Positions 11,097-23,060 of a stretch of 64,000 nt of DNA are shown piece after piece. A program made the position numbers and the translations under genes. The DNA is from Perilla frutescens (Eukaryota > Streptophyta > Magnoliopsida > Lamiales > Lamiaceae). The DNA is taken from positions 15,029,501 to 15,093,500 of the forward strand of contig BRKX01000004.1 of NCBI GenBank assembly GCA_026008535.1. Reading direction: 5' to 3'. Positions within the stretch are counted from its first letter, which is position 1. The number at the start of each line of letters is the position of its first letter. The notes beneath the pieces are model-generated. The model searched no databases, was not told the DNA's origin, and saw only the letters and a list, made by a program, of their open reading frames with translations.

Positions 11097-11684
11097 ATGG
11101 CCGAATTACCTAGCTCTCTAAATTCCTTCAAAGAGTAATTGCTGGGAGACAAATTCTTTGAAAGAAAGATATTTCAATTGATTCTGGATGAATCAAACAA
11201 TCTAAACCTTCTGGCAAATCTTTACCAAATAGGAATTCTTCACTACCTGAAAACACCACAAGGATTTTTCAGGTAAAACATGGTGACCAAGTTCTTGTTA
11301 CAGGCTAAGCTGACTGCAGATGGGAAGATCATATCATTAGTGGTTCAAGGCCAACCAATTCGAATCACTGAGAGCAAGATTACAGAAGTTTTTCAACTTC
11401 CAAGAAGAGGATCAAATGTTCAAGATGAGCTTATTCCATTCACTAGAATCCCTCATCCAAATTATGGAGCTGATTACTTCAGAAGTGCATGCCCTCCGCT
11501 CCAGCTGACTGAAGAAAATATTCGCACTTTCTATAGTAGCGAATATGCAATTAAAAATGCACAAAAGGAAGTGCCTAATCTCCTTCTCACTCACTTCACT
11601 TTTGTTGTGAAACAAGATCAGAAGTTGTTCAAACAACTGCACGGATACTTCTATTGGTTCAACTGGAGACACTCCATGTCCATC
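11097..11684 (+). pseudogene. Tandem pseudogene B, 5' part
   Basis: Starts MAELPSSLNS at 11097 and meets a stop 13 codons later. It contains DKFFERK and an ANLYQIGILHYLKTP block that aligns with A (SKLYQANLKTFIEATP). After another stop comes an open frame at 11280-11684. Its VVQGQPIRITESKITEVFQLPRRG corresponds to A's VRGQEFTV..MFDLPIKG, and PHPNYGADYFRSACPP to A's PHKETGANYFWFTCPP. Relative to A it lacks the basic linker between the two blocks. The frame is cut at 11684, just after YFYWFNWRH, by the Tekay/Del retrotransposon and resumes at 22250. Confidence 0.6.
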
Positions 11685-12064
11685 TGTAATACCCTGAAAT
11701 ATTTTAGAATGTTTTATTCAACTTATGTTACCCTTTGGTAAGTTAGAAAATAAGTTGGGTCCTGAAAGGATTCAAATAAAGGAAAATCGCAGTCAGGGAA
11801 ATCTGTTAAAATTTAATTTGGTCAAAAATTACTTTAAAAATATGTTCTGATATTTTTCTCGGGTTGATAGAAAAAGTTTCAAGGATCATGCCAAACTTTG
11901 AATTTTTCAATTCAAATGAGCTCTTGGCACAACTTTGAATAAAAAAAGGCACATCCATCATTATTCAATTTCTTTTTCAAAATATTATCCTATTCGTAAT
12001 TATCCTATTCTTTTTCCATCATTATCCTTTCTTTTATTCATTATTATCCTATTTATTTTTTCTC

Positions 12065-12072
12065 TATAAATA
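12065..12072 (+). promoter_or_regulatory. LTR TATA box
   Basis: TATAAATA within CTCTATAAATAGGAG. It is conserved at 20045-20052 in the 3' LTR, in a position suited to the U3 promoter. Confidence 0.65.
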
Positions 12073-13620
12073 GGAGCTTAAGGTTTCATTTTTCATTCAT
12101 TTTCAAAATTGAAACGCCGAGCAACTTCTAGAGAAGGTACGTCTCTAGTTTGTTATTTCAATTCCGAAATAGTCATTTTGAAGGTGTCAATGCGTAGATC
12201 ACGAATACGTAATTGAAAAGATGATGTGACGGACGATCATGACGAAAAATCATCATGACCGCCGCCAAAAGTCACCACCCCTACCTCACGCCACCACCAC
12301 CATCATCAATCATAATCATCAAGCCACCCCCACGTTAATCAATCACGCCAAGCCACCCCAATGTTAACCACCACCACCGCTCCCCTTCCAAATTAATCAA
12401 TCACTCCACCACCGCCTCACAACCGCCTAAAAACGGTGATCTCTTTCGGGTCATCAGATCAAAATGTGCCTTTAGGGTTTTATGTTCTATGTATATTTGT
12501 ATGCATTTTCCATATTGTCACTTTTTAATTTTGGGTATATTTTGGGTATCCGAATATTAAATTGTAGTCTTTTTCAGATCTATCCTTCATGGATAGCCCT
12601 ATTGTACTTTTAAGCTCAAAAGTTGTTCCGTGTAAAAATATAGTATTTTTATTTAAAGTTTCATATTTTTCCAATGGGTGGATCTTGCGGTATGAATTTA
12701 TTTGTACTGAATTAATTTTAGGTTACGAGTTTGACCACCCCGTATGACAAAACTTTCTAAAGGGTTTTTCTTTATAAAAATACCACGAGTAAAGTTCCCT
12801 TAAGAGTCAAAATATTTTGATGACCCGGGTGCTGCATATTAAGATAGTAGATATTATAATATTTACTTCATAGCTAAGAAATGTTAGATTTGGACCTAAT
12901 GGTAGTCTTTCATCGAAACTAAGTTGTCGGACAATCTTGTAGACACAGAAGAAGGAGACTTCTAGTTGAGACCAAAATCAGAATCTAGATCTAGCTATCC
13001 CAGATCAGATTACCAGGTGGGTTTTTATTATATAAAAATGTATTTCGTGTTATTAAGCCCTGATATTTATAAAATGAATATGATTGAATATCCAACTCAT
13101 GACTGTATTTAATGTGCTCTCCTGACTCATGTAAGTCTTACTACTATTTTTGGTGATGAAACTACAATAGTTCACGATATCGAGCCCCAAGCAAACAGGG
13201 CAGTGTCCAACCTTAAGCAACCGAGTTGTGCACACGAATCGACTCACCGTAAGCGTTCTAGGGGAGAGTGGCGCGCAATGATGGAACTAAAATGATTTAG
13301 TATACATGGAGTTCACAAAATTTCTGTTTTGAAAGCTTTCCATGATATGCTTAAAATATGATTGGATATTCTGTTTTATAAATTGATTGTGAAGTTTTTC
13401 TCAAAAGTACCTGCTAAGTGCATTAGTAATCACGCTCAAAATCTTTTCAAATATTTTCAGGGTGAGCTGCGGGATGACGGACGACTATGCTAAGGCTGAA
13501 GGGCTATCTTTTGATATATATATTTCTTTTATGTGTGGAGTCTAACTGAGAACATGGTTACCTTTTGAGTCTGAATAAATGTACTACGTTCTTTTCCGCT
13601 TACTCTGATTATTGTTATAG

Positions 13621-13858
13621 AGTGTTCGGTTTTCCGAATTCCATTTTTCTTTACTGTTATGAGGTGTTCTGTTCTCCGAATCCCATCTTTCTTTATTTGT
13701 TATGGAGTGTTTGGTTCTCCGAATTCCATTTTTCTTTACTGTTATGGAGTGTTCGGTTCTCCGAATCCCATTTTTCTTTACTATTATGGAGTGTTCGGTT
13801 CTTCGAATCCCATTTTCTTTACTGCTACGGAGTGTTCGGTTCTCCGAATCCCATTTAC
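13621..13858 (+). repeat. Tandem 42-bp hairpin array 1 in 5' LTR
   Basis: Six consecutive units of about 42 bp, each with the core TCGG-TTCT-CCGA (a four-base stem around four bases) followed by ATCCCATTTTTCTTTACTG. Units 1, 4 and 6 keep a perfect stem; the others have one change. Because 42 is a multiple of three, the array also reads open on both strands. Related copies lie at about 21595-21800 in the 3' LTR. Confidence 0.9.
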
Positions 13859-13872
13859 CTTCCATTCCTGAT

Positions 13873-14045
13873 AGGCAAAAGCCTGGCATTTATTTACTTT
13901 CCTTATTCAGATAGGCACAAGCCTGGCTTTACATTGCTTTCCATGTCTAGGCAAAAGCCTGGCTTTATATTGCTTTCACGACAAACGAAAGTCTGGCATC
14001 TCTTTACTTCATGTATTTGGACAGACATTCGTCTGGCCTTTTTCA
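13873..14045 (+). repeat. Tandem hairpin array 2 in 5' LTR
   Basis: About five units of 35-40 bp that directly follow array 1. Cores are AGGC-AAAA-GCCT, AGGC-ACAA-GCCT, AGGC-AAAA-GCCT, GAC..GTC and AGAC-ATTC-GTCT, each followed by GGC and a T-rich spacer. The paired bases change together. The 3' LTR copies (about 21805-21980) show partly broken stems. Confidence 0.85.
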
Positions 14046-14317
14046 TGCTTAAACCTATTAAGAGTTAACATTTGAACTATTATTATTTACATTGAAGTTT
14101 GCTTTCTTGGGTTCATTCTAAGAGTCATGGTATCTGGTTTGAGTCATTTCATACGCTTAAAAAATATGGATTAATCCATTTATAGAAGTTATGCTTCCCA
14201 AATTTTTGGGACGCTAACCCTATTTCTTTGATTACTTCTGTTCATCAACCCCTTTTCTCTTCCCCCAAGTAGTGCATCGGTCCCCTACCCTTTTCCTGAG
14301 ATCAGGACGTTACAGAG

Positions 14318-14332
14318 TGGTATCAGAGTAGG
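14318..14332 (+). other. Primer-binding site (initiator Met tRNA type)
   Basis: TGGTATCAGAGTAGG starts four bases after the 5' LTR end. It matches the TGGTATCAGAGC-type site complementary to the 3' end of plant initiator methionine tRNA, used to prime minus-strand DNA synthesis. Confidence 0.9.
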
Positions 14333-15156
14333 CTGCAACTCTGCAGGCCTGTCATATTGTTGATTGAGTCTAGTTCTCAGTGATATCTCTTAATTGATTG
14401 TCTGATAGCCCTAGCACGTTGCCTGCACCGCTCTCATCTTGCTTAAAAAATAGTACGCAAGTTAAAATGTTTTTGAGATTCAATTATGATTACTAATTTT
14501 TATAAAGGGATGTGGATAAGGACCATTTTCCACATTGATGGTATTTATGAAAAGTCGCGCCAATGATGATTTCAAATGATAATGGTATCATTTTGGGACT
14601 ATGTGTCCATATGATGATGGTTATGAATGAAAGGGCCTTATTGTCCATGATGGTAAAAATTGTGGGACTTTGTGCCCAGATGGTATTGAATTATTAATTT
14701 AAATGGAAATATATGTCTTTTATGTTTGAAATACAATATGATGTTTAAAACGGGACTATATGTCCATGAGATGTTCCTAAAGAAAGTGCCCTATGATTAG
14801 AAATGTTATAATTGGGAATGTGATAACGTGGAAGAGTTTGGAAATGTGTTGATGTTAAAGTGATGGAAACCCATGATACTTATAGAGATGGAATGTGAAC
14901 ATAGAATGATTTGATTGAGAATGTAGATGAACATAGCCAAGTATGACTTATATACACAGATTGGATTTTAAGTGCCTCTCTTAAGATTTATGTGGAATGT
15001 AGACTGACTAAGTGCTTCACTTTCAAATAAGTAGACTGATTAGAATTACGTGAGAAATGTTGTTGAGCATTTAGTTTAGGAGATATCTCACATTTGTATT
15101 AATTTAGCATAAGTGGATTTTATGATAGTCATTTTTAAAGTCTAAAATTTTTCAGA
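14333..15156 (+). other. Leader between PBS and gag
   Basis: About 820 bases without a supported coding frame. It contains loose repeats of a GGGACTATGTGTCCATATGATG type (14520-14780). Length and position fit an untranslated retrotransposon leader. Confidence 0.55.
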
Positions 15157-16151
15157 ATGATGCCTAAAAAAGAACACAAAACCAAGAAAACCATGGACAA
15201 ACTGCATCAGTTCCAATCCCTATACCGGCATCAAGAGTAGAAAAAGCTTTTCGTAAACATCACCTACCTACTTTCAACGGTCTAGGTGACCCAATAGATT
15301 CAGAAAAATGGATTCGATCTCTGGACTGATTATTTGATTACATGTCTTGCATGAATGAGGAAAAGCTTACATATGCTCAATTTCAATTGATTGATGATGC
15401 AGACTATTGGTGGGAGTCTGTAAAAAGAACTATAACTTATGAGCAATGGCAGGAATTTACTTGGGAAGACTTCAAGGAAGAAGTTTATCAAAAATACATT
15501 CCTGATTGCTATCGAGAAAAGAAAGAGTCAGAATTCTGGAACCTCCGACAGGAAAACACTACTATTGCTGAGTATGACCGTGCCTTTAATCAACTTTCTC
15601 GTTATGCTCCACATTTCATGGACTCGGACTGCGAGAAGGCTAAGAAGTTTAGGAAGGGCCTTAAGCCAGAAATCAGCATGACTCTTATGGGGCATGATGA
15701 GATGTCGTATACGCAAACACTGTGTCGGGCTTTGAACATAGAGTCTGTTATGCCAGCTGAAAAAAGCCAGCCACAACAATCTTTCCAATATCTGAAGGGA
15801 AAGCGGAAATGGGAAGATAAAAATGCAGTGGGAAATAAGCAACAGTGGGCCAAGGGAAATACCAATTATGGACAACAGAATCAACAAAGAAATAGGACTC
15901 CCTGCCCTATCTACTGGAAGTTTCATTCAGGGAAGTGTATGAGGAATACAAATGGATGTTTCTTCTATCATCAACCGAGACATTTTGTTCGAGATTGTCC
16001 TAGGAGTAAAGGAAATACAGGTTTTCCTCCTAGACTAGCAGAAGGTGGGAATATAAATCAGAGGCCTAATCAAAGGAGCAATTCTAAGCCTAATCAGGGT
16101 GGAAACTTAAGGCAAAATCAGAGAGGAAATTTTAAGCCAGACCAAGGATAA
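15157..16151 (+). pseudogene. Tekay/Del gag
   Basis: An ATG at 15157 gives a basic start that shifts frame within about 90 bases; the capsid-like part runs from about 15260, with a TGA before the long open stretch at 15342-16151. Family-typical segments include NGLGDPIDSEKWI, FWNLRQENTTIAEYDRAF and KFRKGLKPEI. The nucleocapsid zinc knuckle is present as CFFYHQPRHFVRDC, but the second cysteine of C-x2-C-x4-H-x4-C is Tyr, so it should not bind zinc normally. The tail is Asn/Gln/Pro-rich. It would package the element RNA. Confidence 0.85.
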
Positions 16152-16236
16152 CGCGCCCCACAGCCAGCCAGGACTTATGCACTTCAACAACAATAGGTAG
16201 TGCAAGCTCCAGAAAATTTGGCAGGTATGATTAACA

Positions 16237-16497
16237 TGTTTAATATACATGTGCTCACTTTATTTGATACTGGAGCTACACACTCTTTCATTTCAGAAAA
16301 AGGCTAGTGAAAGATTAAAACTTAGAAAAGTAGATGCTACTAATGCCTTAGAAGTTAGCATCCCTTCTGGAAAAACTGTTTTAGCTAAAAGAATGTTCCT
16401 GAATTTGGAACTTGAGATTAACAAAAAGATTTTGATCACGGATTTATACACGATCGACATGAAAGATTTTGATATAATCTTGAGAATGGATTGACTA
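16237..16497 (+). pseudogene. Tekay/Del aspartic protease
   Basis: LTLFDTGATHSFIS carries the D-T-G active site, followed after a frameshift by LEVSIPSGKTV and the FDIILRMD end, where a Trp codon appears to have become TGA. It would cleave the gag-pol polyprotein. Confidence 0.82.
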
Positions 16498-16587
16498 ACT
16501 GCAACGTATGCGACTATACATTGTCATGAGAGAGAAGTCAGATTCCAGAACCCTGGAGAACCAGAGGTAATTTTCTTTGGAGCAAGG

Positions 16588-18180
16588 ATGGGTTTGAAGA
16601 TACTAATTATTTCAGCCCTTAAAGCTATAAAGCTAATGAGCAAAGAAGGTTGCCATACTTTTTTGTTTAACCTAGTAGGAAAAGAGAAGGATGAAGTAAT
16701 GATAGATCAAGTCCCTATCATTCAGGAATACAAGGATGTTTTCCCACAAGATCTACCAAGGCTACCGCCCGATAGACAAACTGAATTCACCATTGACTTG
16801 GTACCAGGAGCAACTTTGATATCTAAGGCACCATATATAATGGCCCCTAACGAGTTGCAAGAACTGAAGGTACAACTACAAGAGCTGTTGGAGTTAGGTT
16901 TCATACAACCTAATGTCTCACCATGGGGAGCACCTATTCTCTTTGTTAAAAATAAAGATGGTACATTGCGAATGTGCATTGACTACAGGGAGTTGAATAA
17001 GGTGACAATTAAGAATAAGTATCCCTTGCCAATGATAAATGACTTGTTTGACCAACTAAGAGGAGCTAAAGTATTTTCAAAGATTGATTTACGTTCAGGC
17101 TATCACCAATTGAAGATAAGAAAAGAAGATGTGCCTAAGAAAGCATTTTGAACACATTACGGCCACTACGAATTCTTAGTGATGCCATTTGGGTTGACTA
17201 ATGCACCTGCAGTGTTCATGGATATGATGAACAGAGTCTTTCATCAATATCTAGATAGCTTTGTTCATGTATTTATAGATGATATTCTTATCTATTCCAA
17301 AAGTAAGAAATAACACCAAGAACATCTACATATAATTCTAGAAACACTGAGGATGGAGAAATTATATGAAAAATTTAGCAAGTGTAAATTTTGGCTTAGT
17401 GAAGTAATGTTCCTTGGCCATATTGTGTCATCAGAAGGAATCAAAGTAGATCCTGCTAAGGTTGAAGCAGTAAATAACTGGAAGTCACCTTCTAGTGCAC
17501 ATGAAATAAGAAGTTTCCTAGGGTTGGCAGGCTACTATAGATGATTTATTGAAGGATTTTCTAAATTGGCAAGGCCAATGACACAATTGTTGAAAAAGAA
17601 GGCTAAGTTTATTTGGACTGAGGAATGTGAGAAGAATTTTCAAGAACTTAAGAAAAGACTGACCACAGCTCCAGTATTGGTTATACCGGAAGGGAATGAA
17701 GGATTTATTATCTTTACAGATACGTCTAAGCTAGGGTTAGGGTGTGTGCTAATGCAAGACAGGATAGTCATTGCTTATGCATCTCGCCAGCTCAGGCCAC
17801 ATGAGTTGAATTATCCCACCCATAACCTAGAGCTCGCAGCTGTGGTACATGCCTTGAAAATCTAGAGGCATTATTTATATGGTGTTAGATGTGAAATCTA
17901 CACTGATCATAAGAGTCTTAAGTACTTCTTTGAATAGAAAGACTTAAACATGAGGCAGCGAAGATGGCTGGAATTAGTTAAGGATTATGATTGTACCATT
18001 CTCTACCACCCCGATAAAGCAAATGTTGTGGCAGACGCCCTTAGTCGAAAAACCAGAGCAGAGTTAGGTTGTTTCCTAACGCAAGAAGAAAGGTTAATTG
18101 AAGAATTTCAAAGACTAGAGCTGCAGTTGGTTCGACCACCAAACTCTACCAAAGGAGTTATAGCTGCTTTAATAACTAAA
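16588..18180 (+). pseudogene. Tekay/Del reverse transcriptase and RNase H
   Basis: A single frame with nonsense codons only. RT begins after a FPQDLPRLPPDRQTEF linker and shows GAPILFVKNKDGTLRMCIDYRELN, SKIDLRSGYHQL, MPFGLTNAPAVFM and the catalytic FIDDILIYS (about 17272-17298), with both aspartates retained. RNase H follows with TDTSKLGLGCVLMQ, the IYTDHKSLKY block and VVADALSRK. Stops fall at 17149-17151, 17311-17313, 17542-17544, 17863-17865 and near 17935. Several are TGA or TAG in place of expected Arg, Trp or Gln codons, consistent with C-to-T decay. Confidence 0.9.
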
Positions 18181-19010
18181 CCTGATTTAAAAAAATGAAT
18201 TGTGGAGGCACAAGGAGGGGATGCGTTTTTAGAGAAGATGCGATTAAAAGTAAAAACTGAGAATTTAAAAGGATTTGCTGAAGCAAATGACAATGCTCTC
18301 ATGTACGAGAGAAGAATATATGTGCCCCACAATGAAGAGTTAAAGAATGAAATCATGATGGAAGCTCATGAAACTCCATATACCGCTCACCCTGGAAGTA
18401 CAAAGATGTATAGAGATTTGAAGAGAAACTTCTGGTGGCGAAATATGAAGAGAGAAGTGGCCTCATTTGTTGAACGATGCTTAACTTGTCAGCAAGTAAA
18501 GGTGGTACATCAACGACCATCAGGATTATTACAACCACTTGAAATCCCAGAATGGGAATGGAAACATATCAACATAGATTTTATAGTAGGATTACCAAAG
18601 TCAGTGTGAGGAAACACTGCATATGGGTCATTGTTGATCGATTAACCAAATCCGCGCACTTTTTGCCAATCAAGATGACACTTGGACTGGATAAGTTGGC
18701 TCAACTCTATGTGAAAGAGATTTTACGATTACACGGAGTACCTGTCTCGATCACCTCTGACCGAGATACCAGATTTACTTCTAGATTCTGGATAAGTGTA
18801 CAAGATGCTATGGGAACGCAACTAAATTTCAATACAGCTTTCCATCTTCAGACTGATGGAAAATCAGAAAGGACAATACAAATACTAGAGGACATGCTCA
18901 GAGGAGTTGTAACTGATAGAGGTGGAAGTTGGGAAAATGTTTTACCCTTAGTGGAGTTTGCCTATAACAACAGTTATCAGACAAACCATTAGAATGGCAC
19001 CATATGAGGC
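18181..19010 (+). pseudogene. Tekay/Del integrase
   Basis: The N-terminal zinc motif is visible (HPGSTKMYRDL.., CLTCQQVK), then the catalytic triad context IDFIVGLPKS, SDRDTRFTSRFW and TDGKSERTIQ. The frame shifts near 18600, between the first aspartate and the VIVDRLTKSAHF block, and shifts back beyond about 18990. The enzyme would insert the cDNA and make the 5-bp target duplications. Confidence 0.88.
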
Positions 19011-19646
19011 TTTGTATGGCCAACGATGTAGATCACCACTTTACTAGGATGAAGTAGGTGAAAGAAAGATATTGGGCCCTAAGATTGTTCAGACAACAAT
19101 CGAAATAATTGATAAGATAAGAATGAGAATGAAGGAGGCCCAAGATAGAAAAAAAGCCTATGCAGATAAATGTCGAAAGGATTTATATTTTAATGTTGGT
19201 GATAAGGTTTTTCTCAAAATATCTCCTACTAAAGGAATTATACGTTTTGGCAAAAGAGGAAAATTGAGACCATGGTATATTGGACCATTTAAAATTCTTG
19301 AACGAGTTGGAGAAGTAGCTTATAGACTAGCCTTACCGCCAAGTCTAGCTGAGGTTCATAATGTTTTTCATGTCTCAATGTTGAGAAAGTACGTGTTTAA
19401 TCCTAAACACGTTATAAAGAATGAAGAGATAGTCCTGAACCAGGATTTATCATATGAAGAAAAACCAGAGGCTATTCTTGACTAAAAGGTCCAAGAATTA
19501 CGGAACAAACAAATATCACTGGTGAAAGTCCTACGGAATAACCACAGGAGAGAGGAAGCTACCTGGGAGCTTAAAAGCAGAATCAAGGAGTTGTACCCTG
19601 ATTTACCCTATAGAGGTACGCAAATTTCGGGATGAAATTTTTATCA
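19011..19646 (+). pseudogene. Integrase C-terminus and chromodomain
   Basis: Includes VGDKVFLKISPTKG, LRPWYIGPFKILERVGEVAYRLALP and VHNVFHVSMLRKYV. A chromodomain-like segment follows (YEEKPEAILD, a stop at 19483-19485, then VQELRNKQISLVKV, EATWELKSRI and LYPDLPYRG). Chromodomains of this clade steer integration to heterochromatin. The stop sits inside the chromodomain. Confidence 0.82.
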
Positions 19647-19658
19647 AGGAGGGTAGAA
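19647..19658 (+). other. Polypurine tract
   Basis: AAGGAGGGTAGA lies directly before the 3' LTR and would prime plus-strand DNA synthesis. Confidence 0.85.
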
Positions 19659-22249
19659 TGTAATACTCCAAAATATTTTAGAAGGTTTTATTCAACTTAT
19701 GATACCCTTTGGTAACTTAGAAAATAGTTGGTTCCTTAAAGGATTCAAACAAAGGAAAATCTCAGCCAGAGAAATCTGTTAAAATTTAATTTGGTCAAAA
19801 ATTACTTTAAAAATATGTTCTGATATTTTTCTCGGGTTAATAGAAAAAATTTCAAGGATCGTGCCAAACTTTGAATTTTTCAAATTCGAGTTCAAATGAA
19901 CTCTTGGCACAACTTTGAATAGAAAAAGGCACATCCGTCATTATTCAATTTCTTTTTTAAAATATTACCCTATTCGTAATTATCCAATTCTTTTTCCATC
20001 ATTATCCTTTCTTTTATTCGTTATTATCCTATTTTTTTTTCCTCTATAAATAGGAGTTTAGGGTTTCATTTTTTCATTCATTTTCAAAATCAAAACGCCG
20101 AGCAGCTTCTAGAGAAGGTATGTCTCTAGTTTCTTATTTCAATTCCGAAATAGTCATTTTGAAGGTATCAATGCGTAGATAACGAATACGTAATTGAAAA
20201 GATGATGTGACGGACGATCATGACAAAAAATCATCATGACCGCCGCCAAAAGTCACCACCTCCACCTCACGCCACCACCACCATCATCCATCATAATCAT
20301 CAAGCCCCCTACGTTAATCAATCATGCCAAGCCCCCCCCCCAACGTTAACCACCACCACCGCCCCCCCAAATTAATCAATCACTCCACCACTGCCTCACA
20401 ATCGCCTAAAAACGGTGATCTCTTTCGGGTCACCGGATCAAAATGTGCCTTTAGAATTTTATGTTCTATGTATATTTATATGCATTTTCCATATTGTCAC
20501 TTTTTAATTTCGGGTATATTTTGGGTATCCGAATATTAAATTGTAGTATTTTTCAGATCTATCCTTCATTGATAGCCCTATTGTACTTTTAGGCTCAAAA
20601 GTTGTTCTGTGTAAAAATATAATATTTTTATTTAAGGTTTCATATTTTTCCAATGGGTAGATCTTGCGGTATGAATTTATTTTTACTGAATTAATTTTAG
20701 GATACGGGTTTGACCACCCCGTATGCCAAAACTTCATAAAGGATTTTTCTTTATAAAAATGCCCCGAGTAAAGTTCCCTTAAGAGTTAAGATATTTTGAT
20801 GACCTGGGTGCTGCGTATTAAGATAGTAGATATTATAATATTTACTTCATAGCTAAGAAAGGTTAGATTTTGATCTAACGGTAGTCTTTCATCGAAACTA
20901 AGTTGCCGGACAATCTTGTAGGCACAGAGGAAGGAGACTTCTAGTTGAGACTAGAATCAGAATCTAGATCTAGCTATCCAGAGCAGATTACCAGGTGGGT
21001 TTTTATTATATAAAAATGTATTTCGGGTTATTAAGCCCTGATATTTATAAAATGAATATGATTGAATATCCAACTCATGACTGTATTTAATGTGCTCTCC
21101 AGACTCATGTAAGTCTTACTACTGTTTTTGGTGACGAAACTACAATGGTTCACGATATCGAGCCCAAAGCAAATAGGGCAGTGTCCAACCTTAAGCAGCC
21201 GGGTTGTGTACACGAACCGACTCACCGTAAGCATTCTAGGGGAGAGTGGTGCGCAACGATGGAACTAAAATAATTTAGTATACATGGAATTCACAAATTT
21301 TCTGTTTTGAAAGCTTTCCATGATATGCTTAAAATATGATTGGATATTCTGTTTTATAAATTGATTGTGAAGTTTTTCTCAAAGGTACCTACTGAGTGCA
21401 TTAGTACTCACGCCCAAAATCTTTTCAAATATTTTCAGGATGAGCTACAGGATGACGGAGGGTTGTGCTAAGGTTGAAGGTCTATCTTTTGATGTATATA
21501 TTTCTTTTATGTGTGGCGTCTAACTGATAACATGGTTACCTTTTGAGTCTAAATAAATGCACTACATTCTTTTCTGCTTGCTCTGATTATTGTTATGGAG
21601 TGTTCGGTTCTCCGAATCCCATTTTTCTTTATTATTATGGAGTGTTCGGTTCTCCGAATCCCATCTTTCTTTACTGTTATTGAGTGTTCAGTTCTCTAAA
21701 TCCCATTTTTCTTTACTATTTTGGATTGTTCGGCTCTCCGAATCTGATCTTTCTTTACTGCTACGGAGTGTTCGGTTCTCTGAATCCCGTTTACCTTCCG
21801 TTCCTGATAGGAAAAAACCTGTCATTTATTTACTTTTCTTATTCAGACAGACACAAGCCTGGCTTTACATTACTTTCCATGTCTAGGCAAAAGCCTGGCT
21901 TTATATTGCTTTCACGACAGATGAAAGTCTGGCAACTCTTTACTTCATGCATTTGGACAAACATTCATCTGGCCTTTTTCATGCCTAACCTATTAACAGT
22001 TAACATTTGAACTGTTATTATTTACATTGAAGTTTGCTTTCTTGGGTTCATTCTAAGAGTCATGGTATCTGGTTTGAGTCATTTCATACCCTTTAAAAGT
22101 GAGGATTAATCCATTTATAGAAGTTATGCTACCCAAATTTTTGGGACACTAACCCTATTTCTTTGATTGCTTCTGTTCATCAACCCCTTTCCCCTTCCCC
22201 CAAGTAGTGCACCGGTCCCCTACCCTTCTCACGGGATCGGGCCGTTACA
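19659..22249 (+). repeat. 3' LTR of Tekay/Del element (2591 bp)
   Basis: Begins TGTAATACTCC and ends GTTACA. Collinear with the 5' LTR, including TATAAATA at 20045-20052 and both hairpin arrays (about 21595-21980, with more decayed stems). Confidence 0.93.
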
Positions 22250-23060
22250 CCATGCCGTCTCACTTTTTGCTAACTGCCTTTCATAGCATGAGCTACTAGC
22301 AACGTGAAAAAACTTGGAGCATAAAATGGATAGGCTCATCTTATCCATTTCCTCCAACTATTGTGCAAGTTCAGCACATTATGAACCATAAGATCGCTAA
22401 TCAGATCCCAACGGATGTCTTGCTCGCCGAGTTGAGAACCAAAGTCATGTCTCAAGAAGCTCCAGCTTCTCATCAATCAGCCAACTGTCAAACAGGCGCA
22501 CTCTGCCGAAGACTGAACTTTGATAATCTATCAAATCAGTCAGCTGAGCCATCAAGACAAATCGAACCTGGAACTGAAGAGATAGAACTAATTCTATCAC
22601 ACACTTAACTTGTAACAATCCAGGAGAGGTGAAAGAATGACAGTGATGATGAAGACACCACCACGTCACCAATCCTTCTATCCAAGAGCTATATCACTCC
22701 CTCTCCTCAAGATGAACTCCAGGGCAGTCAAACTAACTCTCAATATTAGTCAGTTCAACTCACCTCACACAAGGGTTACACATATCCTCAATCAAAAACT
22801 GAAAAGCTCATCAGTTGCTCTTCAGTAACCATAACAAACTGTGAAGAAATCAAAGCCTGAACTGCCAAAGATCACAACTGGATCAGCATAAAAAAGGAAG
22901 AGATCAAACTGCTCAAAAGGAAGCTGTGAATCAAGTCTAGTTCGACCAATCAAAAAGAGAAAATTGACAACTGATGCGCTAAGCAACTGAGCAAAAGAAC
23001 TGTCTTCTACAGTTCAGCTGAAATCTTAGTTAAATCAATGCAGCAACTGAAGAAGAGATC
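22250..23060 (+). pseudogene. Tandem pseudogene B, 3' part
   Basis: Resumes the copy interrupted at 11684. The segment around 22260-22330 matches the A region near 9330-9370 in nucleotide order. The longest frame (22363-22608) is Gln/Glu/Ser-rich, and the remainder carries CAACTGA/CAGTTGA-rich degenerate repeats like the tail of A. Many stops. Unknown function; grouping rests on block order and position. Confidence 0.5.

Larger units (their letters stand above)
11685..14314 (+). repeat. 5' LTR of Tekay/Del element (2630 bp)
   Basis: Begins TGTAATACCC and ends GTTACA, directly before the primer-binding site. It contains a TATA box, CCACCA-rich DNA near 12270-12420 and two tandem hairpin arrays (13621-13858, 13873-14045). 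The 3' LTR matches throughout. Confidence 0.93.
11685..22249 (+). mobile_element. Tekay/Del-type Ty3/gypsy retrotransposon, complete but decayed
   Basis: Two direct LTRs (11685-14314 and 19659-22249) start TGTAATAC and end GTTACA. They enclose an initiator-methionine-tRNA primer site, gag, protease, RT, RNase H, integrase, chromodomain and polypurine tract in the canonical order. Flanking pentamers CCATC (11680-11684) and CCATG (22250-22254) differ at one base and fit an aged target duplication. It sits inside pseudogene B. LTR differences are about one per 10 bases over the first 120 positions, so the insertion is old. Every coding domain carries stops. Confidence 0.93.

Noticed and set aside
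13621..14045. Regular short repeats with palindromes, CRISPR-like at first sight
   Set aside because: Eukaryotic LTR context, duplicated in the second LTR, with no unique spacers of constant size and no cas genes.
13565..14068. Long open frame of 167 codons, with another on the opposite strand, across the hairpin arrays
   Set aside because: The 42-bp unit is a multiple of three, so repeats stay open on both strands by default. The frame lies inside an LTR and has no family features.
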